A stretch of 64,000 nt of DNA, taken from Mycolicibacterium sp. Its GTDB lineage: Bacteria; Actinomycetota; Actinomycetes; Mycobacteriales; Mycobacteriaceae. The position numbers and the translations under genes are program-made. The DNA lies in assembly GCF_016462545.1 (NCBI RefSeq), contig NZ_JAEMTA010000029.1:1-64000 (forward strand). The letters run 5' to 3'. Within the stretch, counting starts at the first letter, position 1. Each line of letters opens with the position of its first letter. The notes below the pieces were generated by a model. That model searched no databases and was not told the origin of the DNA. It saw only the letters and a list, made by a program, of their open reading frames with translations. Positions 26,185 to 33,547 of the stretch are shown one piece after another.

Positions 26185-27802
26185 ATACGCGTCGCGTGGC
26201 AACGGTGTCACTGGCTTCGCGGCCCCGCTGCCGCACTGCCTCCCGGACGCGTACCTTCTGCACCTTGCCGCTCGCGGTCCGGGGGAAGTCGTCGACCTGC
26301 TGCACGTCCTCGGGCCATTTCTGCCGTGCCACCCCGACCTGGTCGAAGTGGGCGCGCACGTCGTCCAACGTCGGCAGCACGTGTCCGACCCTGATCCGCA
26401 GGACCGCTACCGTCCGCTCGCCGAGACGGTCGTCGAGCGCGGCAACGACCACCGCCTCTGCCACCTGCGGCATGGCGAGCAGTACCTCTTCGACCTCCAC
26501 CGCGCTGATGTTCTCGCCGCCGCGGATGATCACGTCGGCCTTGCGATCGGTGATGGTCAGGTAGCCGTCCGAGTCCATGACCCCGATGTCGCCCGTGTGA
26601 TACCAACCGTCCTCGTCGAAGGCGTTGGCGGTCAGGTCTGGATCGGTGTAGCCAAGGCAGAGGTCCGGACCGCGGCTGAGGATCTCGCCCTCGTCGGAGA
26701 GCTTCACCTCGACACCCGGTCGCGCATTGCCGTCGGTGTAGAGCCGCTTGTCTTCAGGGGCGTCGGGACCCGAGCCGGTGATCGAGGGGTGCTCGGTGCT
26801 GCCGTATGACCGGAACACGAAGATGCCCAGGTCAGCCAGTCGTCGAGTGACGGCGGCCGGCACCGTGGAGCCGCCGAGACCCAACGTCGTGATGCGACTG
26901 CGGTGCTCCTCGGTGCAGTCGGGATGGTCCAGCAGGCTGGTGACGAAATAGGGCGGACCGCCGCCGATGGTGATGCCGTCGGACTTCATCAGTGCCAGCA
27001 CCGCGGCGGGCTCGAACACGTCCGCCAGGTCGATCGGAGCACCCTCGAGAACGGGAATCAGAAAGGCGCCGATCATGCCGATGAAGTGACCGACGGGCGT
27101 GGCGGTCAGCTGCCTGCCGCGGTCCGACGGGTAGTTCTCCAGCAGTTGGCGCGTCTCGAAGCCGAGCGTCTGGTGGCTGTGGACGACGCCCTTCGGATCG
27201 CGGGTGGTGCCGGAGGTGAACGCGATCAGGGCGGGCGCAGCCGGATCCGTGTCGATGGTCCCCGCCATCGGCACGTCGTCGAGAAGATCCTCGAATCTCA
27301 CGACGTTCGCTTCCCGCACGCGCTCATCGCCGTCACCGACGAGCGCCACGATCGGAACGTGCCCGGACAGGTCCGGCTCGAAGGCCATCCGACCGAACCG
27401 ACGTGTCGTCACGAAGACCGTCGGCTGCGCGGCCGCCAGGATGTGCGAGACCTCCTTGCGGCCGTAGAAGTGGACGATGGGCACCACCACGGCCCCGAGT
27501 AATGCCGCCGCCCAGAACGCCGCCGCGGCCTCCATCCAGTTCGGCAACTGCAGGGCCACGACGTCACCGGGTCCGACACCCCGCCTGCGCAGACCCGCCG
27601 CGAGCCGCCGCGCCACGATCTCGACGTCTCGGAACGAGCCGGCCCACGGCCGATGCGCGGAGTGCACGTGGAACCCGGCATTCGGCGCGGCGTCCAGCCC
27701 CCGCGCCACCATGATGCCGAGGGTGTCCGAGGTCCACCACCCCTGCTCCGCATAGTGTCTTGCCAGCTCGGGAGGGATGATTCGCAAGGAGTGGGCGACC
27801 AC
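26183..27802 (-). CDS. Acyl-CoA ligase, cyclohexanecarboxylate-CoA ligase-like
   Basis: A 539-residue AMP-forming ligase. Motifs: FTSGTTRDPKGV, YGSTEHP, GWYHTGD, and the catalytic Lys in TASGKVQK. The N-terminal stretch PPELARHYAEQGWW is typical of the AliA/cyclohexanecarboxylate ligase group, hinting at alicyclic acids. GTG start at 27802. It is transcribed away from the crotonase gene, with GAGAAT-type elements in the 68-bp intergenic region. Confidence 0.83.
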   Translation of the reverse strand: MVAHSLRIIPPELARHYAEQGWWTSDTLGIMVARGLDAAPNAGFHVHSAHRPWAGSFRDVEIVARRLAAGLRRRGVGPGDVVALQLPNWMEAAAAFWAAALLGAVVVPIVHFYGRKEVSHILAAAQPTVFVTTRRFGRMAFEPDLSGHVPIVALVGDGDERVREANVVRFEDLLDDVPMAGTIDTDPAAPALIAFTSGTTRDPKGVVHSHQTLGFETRQLLENYPSDRGRQLTATPVGHFIGMIGAFLIPVLEGAPIDLADVFEPAAVLALMKSDGITIGGGPPYFVTSLLDHPDCTEEHRSRITTLGLGGSTVPAAVTRRLADLGIFVFRSYGSTEHPSITGSGPDAPEDKRLYTDGNARPGVEVKLSDEGEILSRGPDLCLGYTDPDLTANAFDEDGWYHTGDIGVMDSDGYLTITDRKADVIIRGGENISAVEVEEVLLAMPQVAEAVVVAALDDRLGERTVAVLRIRVGHVLPTLDDVRAHFDQVGVARQKWPEDVQQVDDFPRTASGKVQKVRVREAVRQRGREASDTVATRRV

Positions 27803-27804
27803 AC

Positions 27805-27841
27805 GGCGATGTTATTCTCCCAAAACGAGAATGCCAATATC
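27805..27841. promoter_or_regulatory. Two GAGAAT-box elements in the fadD/crotonase intergenic region
   Basis: First site 27805-27819 is GGCGAT-GTT-ATTCTC; second site 27827-27841 is GAGAAT-GCC-AATATC. Each has one perfect half and one degraded half. They are 22 bp apart start to start, on the same helix face by two turns, and flank both divergent start regions. Confidence 0.5.
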
Positions 27842-27870
27842 ATTTTGAGAGAACGGTGGGACGAGGAGAC

Positions 27871-28596
27871 ATGGTCGACCTGGACGTCGAGGACGGCTTG
27901 GCCGTCGTCACCATCGACCGGCCACATGCGCGCAACGCCATCTCGCTCGAGACGATGGATCAGCTCGACCACGCCCTGGATGGCGCACACGGCGCCCGCG
28001 CGCTCGTGATCAAGGGTGCGGGCGACAAGGCCTTCGTCTCAGGCGGTGACCTGAAGGAACTCAGCGCCCTGAGGACGGAGGCCGAGGCGGCGGCGATGGC
28101 CCGGCGCATGCGCGGGGTGTGCGACCGCATCTCGGCCTTCCCCGGCCCCGTGCTGGCAGCGCTCAACGGCCACGCCCTCGGCGGCGGCGCTGAAGTCGCC
28201 GTGGCCGCCGACATCAGGTTGGCCGCCGACGACGTGAAGATCGGCTTCAATCAGGTCTCCTTGGGGATCATGCCCGCCTGGGGTGGCGCCGAGCGCCTGG
28301 CCACCCTGGTCGGCAAGGGCCGGGCTCTGCTCCTGGCGGGCACCGGATCCGTGCTCGACGCGGTCGAAGCTCAGCGGCTTGGCCTGCTCGACGTCGTCGT
28401 ACCCCGGCACTCCTTCGAGGATGAGTGGCGCGCGTTGGCGCGCAAGCTCGCGGCGCCGCCAGTCGCGTCCATCAAGGCCGTGATCGGTGGTGCGTCGGCC
28501 GAGGAGGCCATCGGTGCGTTCGCCACGCTCTGGGTGTCCGACGACCACTGGGCCGCCGCGGACCGGGTGATGAACCGCGTCAGGCGGTCGGACTAG
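27871..28596 (+). CDS. Enoyl-CoA hydratase/isomerase (crotonase family), altered catalytic residue
   Basis: A 241-residue crotonase-fold protein. Oxyanion loops ALGGGAEVA and the acyl-CoA pocket are recognisable, and the Glu corresponding to Glu144 of rat hydratase is kept (GGGAE). At the Glu164 position the sequence reads FNQVSLG, i.e. Gln instead of Glu, so a simple hydratase is doubtful; isomerase, hydrolase or C-C lyase activity is possible. ATG 27871 with GAGGAG upstream was chosen over 27856. Its TAG stop overlaps the convergent VOC gene. Confidence 0.82.
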   Translation: MVDLDVEDGLAVVTIDRPHARNAISLETMDQLDHALDGAHGARALVIKGAGDKAFVSGGDLKELSALRTEAEAAAMARRMRGVCDRISAFPGPVLAALNGHALGGGAEVAVAADIRLAADDVKIGFNQVSLGIMPAWGGAERLATLVGKGRALLLAGTGSVLDAVEAQRLGLLDVVVPRHSFEDEWRALARKLAAPPVASIKAVIGGASAEEAIGAFATLWVSDDHWAAADRVMNRVRRSD

Positions 28597-29129
28597 ACGC
28601 CGACGGTCCGCACCGGGTCGGTACCGTCCCAGTCCCTCGCCGCATTCCGGACGAACTCGGCCATGCCACCGGTGACGTCGGTGAGTTCCATGATCTCGAA
28701 GATCGTCGCCGGCCCCCCGGGCGGCGGCTCCACATAGGCGAAACGGGTCGCCGAGTCCTCGTCACCGCACCACACCACCGGCCACCCGGCGTCTGAAGCT
28801 GCTGCCACTGCAGACTCGAAATCCTCTGCCCACCAGGCGAACTGGTGAAATCCCTCGCGACCGGAGTCCAGAAACTCGGTGAAGATCGACGGGGTGTCAC
28901 CGTGTTGGTGGATCAACTCGACCTGCAGGTCACCAGAGTTGGCGAGTGCGATCGAGATGGTCACCTCGCACCGTTGGCCGCGATGGATCACCTGCTGCGT
29001 GTACTCGCGAACGACGAACCACGGGCCAACGCCAGCCGCGATCCAGCCCGACAACGCCTCGTCGAGATCGCGAACCACGTAGCCGATCTGCCGGATCGGG
29101 CCGGGCAGCGGAGCGGTCACGGTCGCCAT
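28593..29129 (-). CDS. VOC superfamily (glyoxalase/bleomycin-resistance fold) protein
   Basis: About 178 residues with two beta-alpha-beta-beta-beta modules (IRQIGYVVRDLDEALSGW; GFHQFAWWAEDFESAVAAA). Metal ligands are plausible (QVELIHQ, HQFAWW, FEIMEL). Related mycobacterial proteins lie in catabolic clusters and may be epimerases, dioxygenases or lactoylglutathione lyase-like enzymes. ATG 29129 has a good AAGGGG; ATG 29153 is also possible. Convergent with the crotonase by a shared CTAG. Confidence 0.75.
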   Translation of the reverse strand: MATVTAPLPGPIRQIGYVVRDLDEALSGWIAAGVGPWFVVREYTQQVIHRGQRCEVTISIALANSGDLQVELIHQHGDTPSIFTEFLDSGREGFHQFAWWAEDFESAVAAASDAGWPVVWCGDEDSATRFAYVEPPPGGPATIFEIMELTDVTGGMAEFVRNAARDWDGTDPVRTVGV

Positions 29130-29192
29130 CGGGTCCCCTTCTTTGTCGGCCATTCTCACCACCCCAGGGTAATCAGGTTCTAATATCTGGAA

Positions 29193-29654
29193 ATGATCTT
29201 TCCGGGACATCAGTGGCCCACCCGCCGAACGTTGTCAGGGCTCGTCCCGCTGACTGCGGTGGCAAACCTGATGTTCGGCGTCGGCGTGGCCACGGCAGAC
29301 GACGATCCACTGCCTCCGAGCCCGCCGCTGCACCACGTCCAGTACACCGTGTTCGCCGAGACGCCCTTCCGGAACGCCGAGATCTACTACCGCGAGGTCG
29401 ATCCGCCGAATTGGGCTGACTACAGCCACAATCCGTATCAGTTCAGCCCGAACGTCGAGGCGGACGTCGGGCCGAGCCAGATGTGGACGATGGACGTGAT
29501 GCTCGCCAATCCCGACCAGTGGGCCATGGTCACGGCGAGCAGCCTCGACTCTCCGAAACGACCCAACTTTCACTGCGTGATTGCCGTGGACGGCAACGTG
29601 GTCGCCACGAACGAAGGGCCCAAGGGAGCGCTCTGCTCGATTCGCAACTGGTGA
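29193..29654 (+). CDS. Small secreted protein, MmpS-like fold possible
   Basis: A 153-residue protein with a signal sequence (VPLTAVANLMFGVGVATADD). The mature domain (YTVFAETPFRNAEIYYREVD; NFHCVIAVDGNVVATNEGPK) recalls the beta-sandwich of MmpS and related exported proteins, including two Cys near the C-terminus that could form a disulfide. Function unknown. It is the first of four small exported proteins between 29 and 33.5 kb. Confidence 0.7.
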   Translation: MIFPGHQWPTRRTLSGLVPLTAVANLMFGVGVATADDDPLPPSPPLHHVQYTVFAETPFRNAEIYYREVDPPNWADYSHNPYQFSPNVEADVGPSQMWTMDVMLANPDQWAMVTASSLDSPKRPNFHCVIAVDGNVVATNEGPKGALCSIRNW

Positions 29655-29670
29655 CGCGTCTGGGCGCGGG

Positions 29671-30282
29671 TCAGGCCGATGCCGGGCTTGACGCGGGTAT
29701 CCGTTCACCCTCCAGGCGGTGCAGCCACTCCTCGCAGAACGCGAGCATCTCGCCGTGACCGGCCGACATTCCGAGTGCCTGCTCCATGATCAAGACTCGG
29801 GAGACACTCGTGGCGAAGACTGCCCACACCACCGGCGGCACGTCGGACGTGTCGAAGCCGTAGCGCCGCAATGCCGTGGTGATCGCGTCGACCTGCTGCT
29901 CGCGGAAGCGTTCGGCGAAGACACCGATCTCCGCACGCAATGCCTTGCGATGGTTGGCCAGCCCCATGAACTCCATGGTGAGTTGGGTGCCTGCCGGGTC
30001 CGTGCCGAATTCCCACAGCGCCCACAGCGGCTGCGAGGACTCCAGTGCCAGCGCCTGAGCCTCGAGGCCCTGCTTGGCGCGACGGCGGAAGACCTCGATG
30101 AAGAGGTCGTCCATCGTGCGGAAGTAATAGTGCACCAACTGCGGCTTGAGGCCCGCACGCTCGGCGACCCGCCGCGACGTCACGGCCGCGTAGCCGTCTT
30201 CGAGCATCAGTTGCTCGGCGGCGTCGAGCAGGACACCGCGGTTCTTCGCGTCCGGCGCTCCGATCCTCCGGTCCGATGCCAT
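29671..30282 (-). CDS. TetR-family transcriptional regulator
   Basis: A 203-residue regulator. The N-terminal helix-turn-helix (residues about 15-60: LLDAAEQLMLEDGYAAVTSR then VAERAGLKPQLVHYYF) is clear, and the C-terminal helical domain would bind an acyl-CoA or other hydrophobic ligand. AAGGAAGGG precedes ATG 30282. It is divergent from a P450 gene; a 20-bp palindrome lies between them, so it very probably controls itself and the P450. That site differs from the GAGAAT boxes. Confidence 0.88.
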   Translation of the reverse strand: MASDRRIGAPDAKNRGVLLDAAEQLMLEDGYAAVTSRRVAERAGLKPQLVHYYFRTMDDLFIEVFRRRAKQGLEAQALALESSQPLWALWEFGTDPAGTQLTMEFMGLANHRKALRAEIGVFAERFREQQVDAITTALRRYGFDTSDVPPVVWAVFATSVSRVLIMEQALGMSAGHGEMLAFCEEWLHRLEGERIPASSPASA

Positions 30283-30371
30283 GCCAACCCTTCCTTCGTG
30301 GGCTCGAGCGGTTCGACAGGCAAATCGTAGACGCCGGCCGACCGCACGACCTTGACCGCGACACTAGCCCA

Positions 30372-30391
30372 TGCTAAGCAGGTGCTCAGCA
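30372..30391. promoter_or_regulatory. Candidate TetR operator (TGCTnAGCA pair)
   Basis: TGCTAAGCA-GG-TGCTCAGCA, a 20-bp imperfect palindrome made of two nine-base half-sites, located between the divergent tetR and P450 genes and 24 bp before the P450 start. Very typical size and layout for a TetR dimer pair. Confidence 0.65.
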
Positions 30392-30414
30392 CATTCTGGA
30401 AGGAATCCCACGAG

Positions 30415-31707
30415 ATGACAGCCGACTTCGCCGCCGATTTCGACACCGTCGACTACTTCACCGATCAGTCCCTGGTCCCCGATCCGCACCCCTACTTCGA
30501 CCATCTGCGGAGCAAATGCCCCGTGGTGCGCGAGCCCCACTACGGAGTACTGGCGATCACGGGGTACGACGAAGCGAACGCGGTCTTGAAGGACACCGAT
30601 ACGTTCTCCTCGTGCATCTCGGTGGCCGGGCCGTTCCCGCCGTTGCCCTTCACACCCGAGGGCGACGACATCACCGAACAGATCACCGCCCATCGCTCAT
30701 TGATGCCGATGTTCGAGCACATGGTCACCATGGATCCACCCGAGCACACCGACGCCCGCTCGCTGCTCAACCGGCTGCTCACCCCCAGCCGGCTGAAGGA
30801 GAACGAGGACTTCATGTGGCGCCTGGCAGACGAGTGCCTCGACGACTTCATCGCCGACGGCGCGTGCGAATTCCTCTCCGCCTACGCAAAACCGTTCTCC
30901 CTCTTGGTGATCGCCGATCTGCTCGGGGTCCCGCACGAGGATCACGACGAGTTCCGCACCGTCCTGGGGTCACCTCGCCCCGGTTCAGTGGTGGGATCCC
31001 TCGATCACGAATCCGTCGGAAGCAACCCTCTGGAGTGGCTCGACGAGAAGTTCGTCGCCTACCTGGAGGATCGTAGGGCGGCTCCGCGGGACGACGTGCT
31101 CACCGCGCTCGCCACGGCGAAGTACCCCGACGGTTCCACCCCGCCCGTTCTCGAAGTCGCACGTTCGGCGACGTTCCTGTTCGCCGCGGGACAGGAGACG
31201 ACCACCAAGCTGCTGTCGGCATCGCTGAAGGTGCTGGGCGACCGCCAGGACATCCAGGCCGCGCTACGATCCGACCGCAGCCGCATCCCGATCTTCGTCG
31301 AGGAAGCGCTGCGGATGGATGCCCCGGTCAAGAGCCAGTTCCGCCTGGCCAAGAAGAACACGACCGTCGGCGACATGGACGTACCCGCGGGGACGACGCT
31401 GATGGTCTGCCCGGGTGCGGTGAACCGCGACCCCGTGCGTTTCGAGAACCCGCACGAGTTCAGCCTCGACCGCAAGAACGTGCGCGAGCACATCGCATTC
31501 GGTCGCGGCGTGCACTCGTGCCCGGGTGGTCCACTGGCCCGCATCGAGGGTCGGGTCTCCCTGGAGCGGATCCTGGACCGGATGGCGGACATCACCATCG
31601 ACGAGGACAAGCACGGGCCCGCCGACGATCGGCGCTACACCTACGAGCCCACGTTCATCCTCCGCGGCCTCACCGAGCTCAACATCGAATTCTCACCCGT
31701 CACGTAA
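30415..31707 (+). CDS. Cytochrome P450 (first)
   Basis: A 430-residue soluble P450. I-helix AGQETTT (about 258-264) carries the oxygen-activating acid/alcohol pair, E297-x-x-R300 is the ExxR, and the heme loop FGRGVHSCPGG holds Cys369. ATG 30415 with GAAGGA upstream was chosen; the frame is open from 30352. No ferredoxin gene is adjacent, so it must borrow electrons from the ferredoxins further along the island or elsewhere. Likely substrate is hydrophobic, by context. Confidence 0.93.
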   Translation: MTADFAADFDTVDYFTDQSLVPDPHPYFDHLRSKCPVVREPHYGVLAITGYDEANAVLKDTDTFSSCISVAGPFPPLPFTPEGDDITEQITAHRSLMPMFEHMVTMDPPEHTDARSLLNRLLTPSRLKENEDFMWRLADECLDDFIADGACEFLSAYAKPFSLLVIADLLGVPHEDHDEFRTVLGSPRPGSVVGSLDHESVGSNPLEWLDEKFVAYLEDRRAAPRDDVLTALATAKYPDGSTPPVLEVARSATFLFAAGQETTTKLLSASLKVLGDRQDIQAALRSDRSRIPIFVEEALRMDAPVKSQFRLAKKNTTVGDMDVPAGTTLMVCPGAVNRDPVRFENPHEFSLDRKNVREHIAFGRGVHSCPGGPLARIEGRVSLERILDRMADITIDEDKHGPADDRRYTYEPTFILRGLTELNIEFSPVT

Positions 31708-31829
31708 CGCGCACGCTTGAGCGAATCCGTTGAACGCGTAGAGAAGTGCCGTCACCAAACCGGCTGTCCGCGGGTCTCGGTGCCGATAGGCTGCGAGGGC
31801 ATTCCAAGCCGCTAGGACGGGAGATGGTC

Positions 31830-32321
31830 ATGGCCACACGGGCAAGGGCAGCGATGCCGTTGGTGGGCGCTGCGTTCATGACTGCGGCGATGGTGTGCGC
31901 TCCGACGGCCAACGCCACCGCCATGAAGATCGGGAATTACGAGGTACTCACCGACCGCTGGAATGATCATTCGTGGATCTGGTCGGTCACCCACTCGTGC
32001 AAGAACGACCCCGAGTGCGGCACCTACTTCGTCGACCCGATCATCGCGCCCGCCACCGACAATCTCAACGTGATCGCCATTCCCCGGCCTCCGAAGAGCC
32101 AGAGATTCCAGAACACGGCGTTCTACGCCGACGGCCGGTACACGTTGACCGTCGACGTGATCGATGGGGTGCGGTGCATCGGCTTCAACCTGCCGTCACA
32201 CGACGTCTACTCCTGGGACGCCGCGACATTGGCCGGCACGATCGTGTCGACGTATGACGCCGGTTGCTACGGTGCGCCCGGCGGCACCAGCACATACACC
32301 TTTGCGCTGCAACGGTACTGA
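31830..32321 (+). CDS. Small secreted protein, paralogue of the one at 32.97 kb
   Basis: A 164-residue exported protein: signal peptide (MPLVGAAFMTAAMVCAPTAN) then a Cys- and Trp-containing domain (WIWSVTHSCKNDPECGTYFV). The pattern of W-S-V-T-x-x-C, a downstream Cys, and a C-terminal beta strand matches the protein at 32971. ATG 31830 is preferred because GGGAG is six bases upstream; ATG 31824 is too close to it. Function unknown. Confidence 0.72.
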   Translation: MATRARAAMPLVGAAFMTAAMVCAPTANATAMKIGNYEVLTDRWNDHSWIWSVTHSCKNDPECGTYFVDPIIAPATDNLNVIAIPRPPKSQRFQNTAFYADGRYTLTVDVIDGVRCIGFNLPSHDVYSWDAATLAGTIVSTYDAGCYGAPGGTSTYTFALQRY

Positions 32322-32345
32322 TCCCGTGAGCCGACGCGCTGGCGT

Positions 32346-32759
32346 CTAGAGATCGCCGCGCGTCCAGACACTGACGCCATTGCGCGCGTCGCAGGACAGG
32401 AACAGTCCGTCGGGAGCCTGGGCCATCTCGCCGTCGCGCCCGGAGCAACTGTCGCCCTCGAACTTCACCCCGCGCAGTTCGGTCGACCGGAACCAGCGTG
32501 GGTCCTTGCGCCGCGGCGATCCGCAAAACACCACCCTGCCCCAGTCGGTCACCCCGAAGACGTAGTAGGTGGTCTGCTCACAGGGCGCGCCGAGCACCGC
32601 GCCCGGCATGATGCCCGGCACGCAGGCGGGTTCATTGCACGACGTCGGATCGTCGGCCGGCGCCGGGTCAGCCGGATCCGCCAATGCGGACGGTGCGGTC
32701 AAGAGCCCGACAGCCAAGAGGCCGGAGACGGCAGCGAGGACGATACGCACGAAAGTCAC
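32346..32759 (-). CDS. Small secreted Cys-rich protein
   Basis: About 137 residues. A signal peptide (VRIVLAAVSGLLAVGLLTAP, then SALADP) precedes a Pro/Asp-rich linker and a domain with about six Cys (SCNEPACVPG; APCEQTT; VVFCGSPR; DSCSGRDG; FLSCDARNG), likely disulfide-bonded. GTG 32759 or GTG 32750 is the start; the open frame to 33056 is not credible. Function unknown; possibly a surface or binding protein of the secreted set preceding the mce operon. Confidence 0.68.
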   Translation of the reverse strand: MTFVRIVLAAVSGLLAVGLLTAPSALADPADPAPADDPTSCNEPACVPGIMPGAVLGAPCEQTTYYVFGVTDWGRVVFCGSPRRKDPRWFRSTELRGVKFEGDSCSGRDGEMAQAPDGLFLSCDARNGVSVWTRGDL

Positions 32760-32900
32760 TCTCGCACGATGGAGAGCAAAATTCTCGCGATCGGAGAAGG
32801 TGCGGTGCGACGAGCCTGCTGGTGAGCGCCATGCGCGATACCTTGCCGACGTCGCTCGAACACCTCCCTGGCACGCAGTCGCGGTGATATTCTCCTGCCT

Positions 32901-32915
32901 AAGAATGGCATTGCC
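32901..32915. promoter_or_regulatory. Weak GAGAAT-like box between two secreted-protein genes
   Basis: AAGAAT-GGC-ATTGCC, nine of twelve arm positions matching the consensus. An ATTCTC lies twelve bases upstream (32889-32894), an arrangement also seen in the fadD/crotonase region. Position suits the promoter of the gene at 32971. Confidence 0.3.
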
Positions 32916-32970
32916 CTGCCCGCACCCACCCTGATGGTGGGCACGCAGCTCGACCATCGAGGAGCACGTC

Positions 32971-33483
32971 ATGGGCCCAACGAAGCTGATCCCAGGTGCC
33001 GCGTCGCTCATCGTGGCCGCGATCGGATTGGCAACTGCGCCAACGGCAATCGCCACTGACGGTGACTACGCCATCAACGGGACCTTCTCGGTCGTCTCGA
33101 ACGGCGAGTGGGCCACCATGAACGACCGCTATCAGGATGAGCCGACGGTGCGCAGCACATGGACCGTGAGCAGCACCTGTTCCACCGCCATCACGTGTGC
33201 CGGCAAGGTCACCAGCAGCTTGGGCTGGACCGAGGACATCTATACGACTAGCGGTATGTGGTACGTGAAACACTATGTCCCCGACTGGATCCCGTGTCCT
33301 GACGGCACCAGAGCCCCCGGGCTTCAGGTCTACCGCTTCATCCACGCAAACGAGGAAGGCGGGGCACAACAGGGCTCCAACCTGTTGACGGGCGAGGACA
33401 AGACGACCGGCGTCAGTGGCAACTGTGGTCGGAATCGCTCATTGGTGCTCACCTTGCCCGTCAAGATCACCAAGATCGACTGA
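32971..33483 (+). CDS. Small secreted protein, paralogue of the one at 31.83 kb
   Basis: A 170-residue exported protein. Signal sequence (LIPGAASLIVAAIGLATAPT) followed by a beta-rich domain (STWTVSSTCSTAITCAGKVT; IPCPDGTRAP; VSGNCGRNR). GAGGAG precedes ATG 32971. Similar proteins are common in mycobacterial genomes without assigned function. It is convergent with the mce operon, with a strong bidirectional hairpin between. Confidence 0.72.
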   Translation: MGPTKLIPGAASLIVAAIGLATAPTAIATDGDYAINGTFSVVSNGEWATMNDRYQDEPTVRSTWTVSSTCSTAITCAGKVTSSLGWTEDIYTTSGMWYVKHYVPDWIPCPDGTRAPGLQVYRFIHANEEGGAQQGSNLLTGEDKTTGVSGNCGRNRSLVLTLPVKITKID

Positions 33484-33504
33484 CCGCCCGCCCACACCGA
33501 TTCA

Positions 33505-33537
33505 CGAACGCCCCGCCGGCCACCGGCGGGGCGTTCG
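33505..33537. terminator. Strong bidirectional hairpin terminator
   Basis: A 15-bp perfect stem (CGAACGCCCCGCCGG against its complement) with a three-base loop CCA. It separates the convergent secreted-protein gene and the 3' end of mceF, so it can end both transcripts. Confidence 0.85.
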
Positions 33538-33547
33538 CATGTGAGCC

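Noticed and set aside
32333..32346. GACGC-GCTG-GCGTC hairpin between convergent secreted-protein genes
   Set aside because: A five-pair stem is weak in this G+C-rich DNA and cannot be separated from chance.
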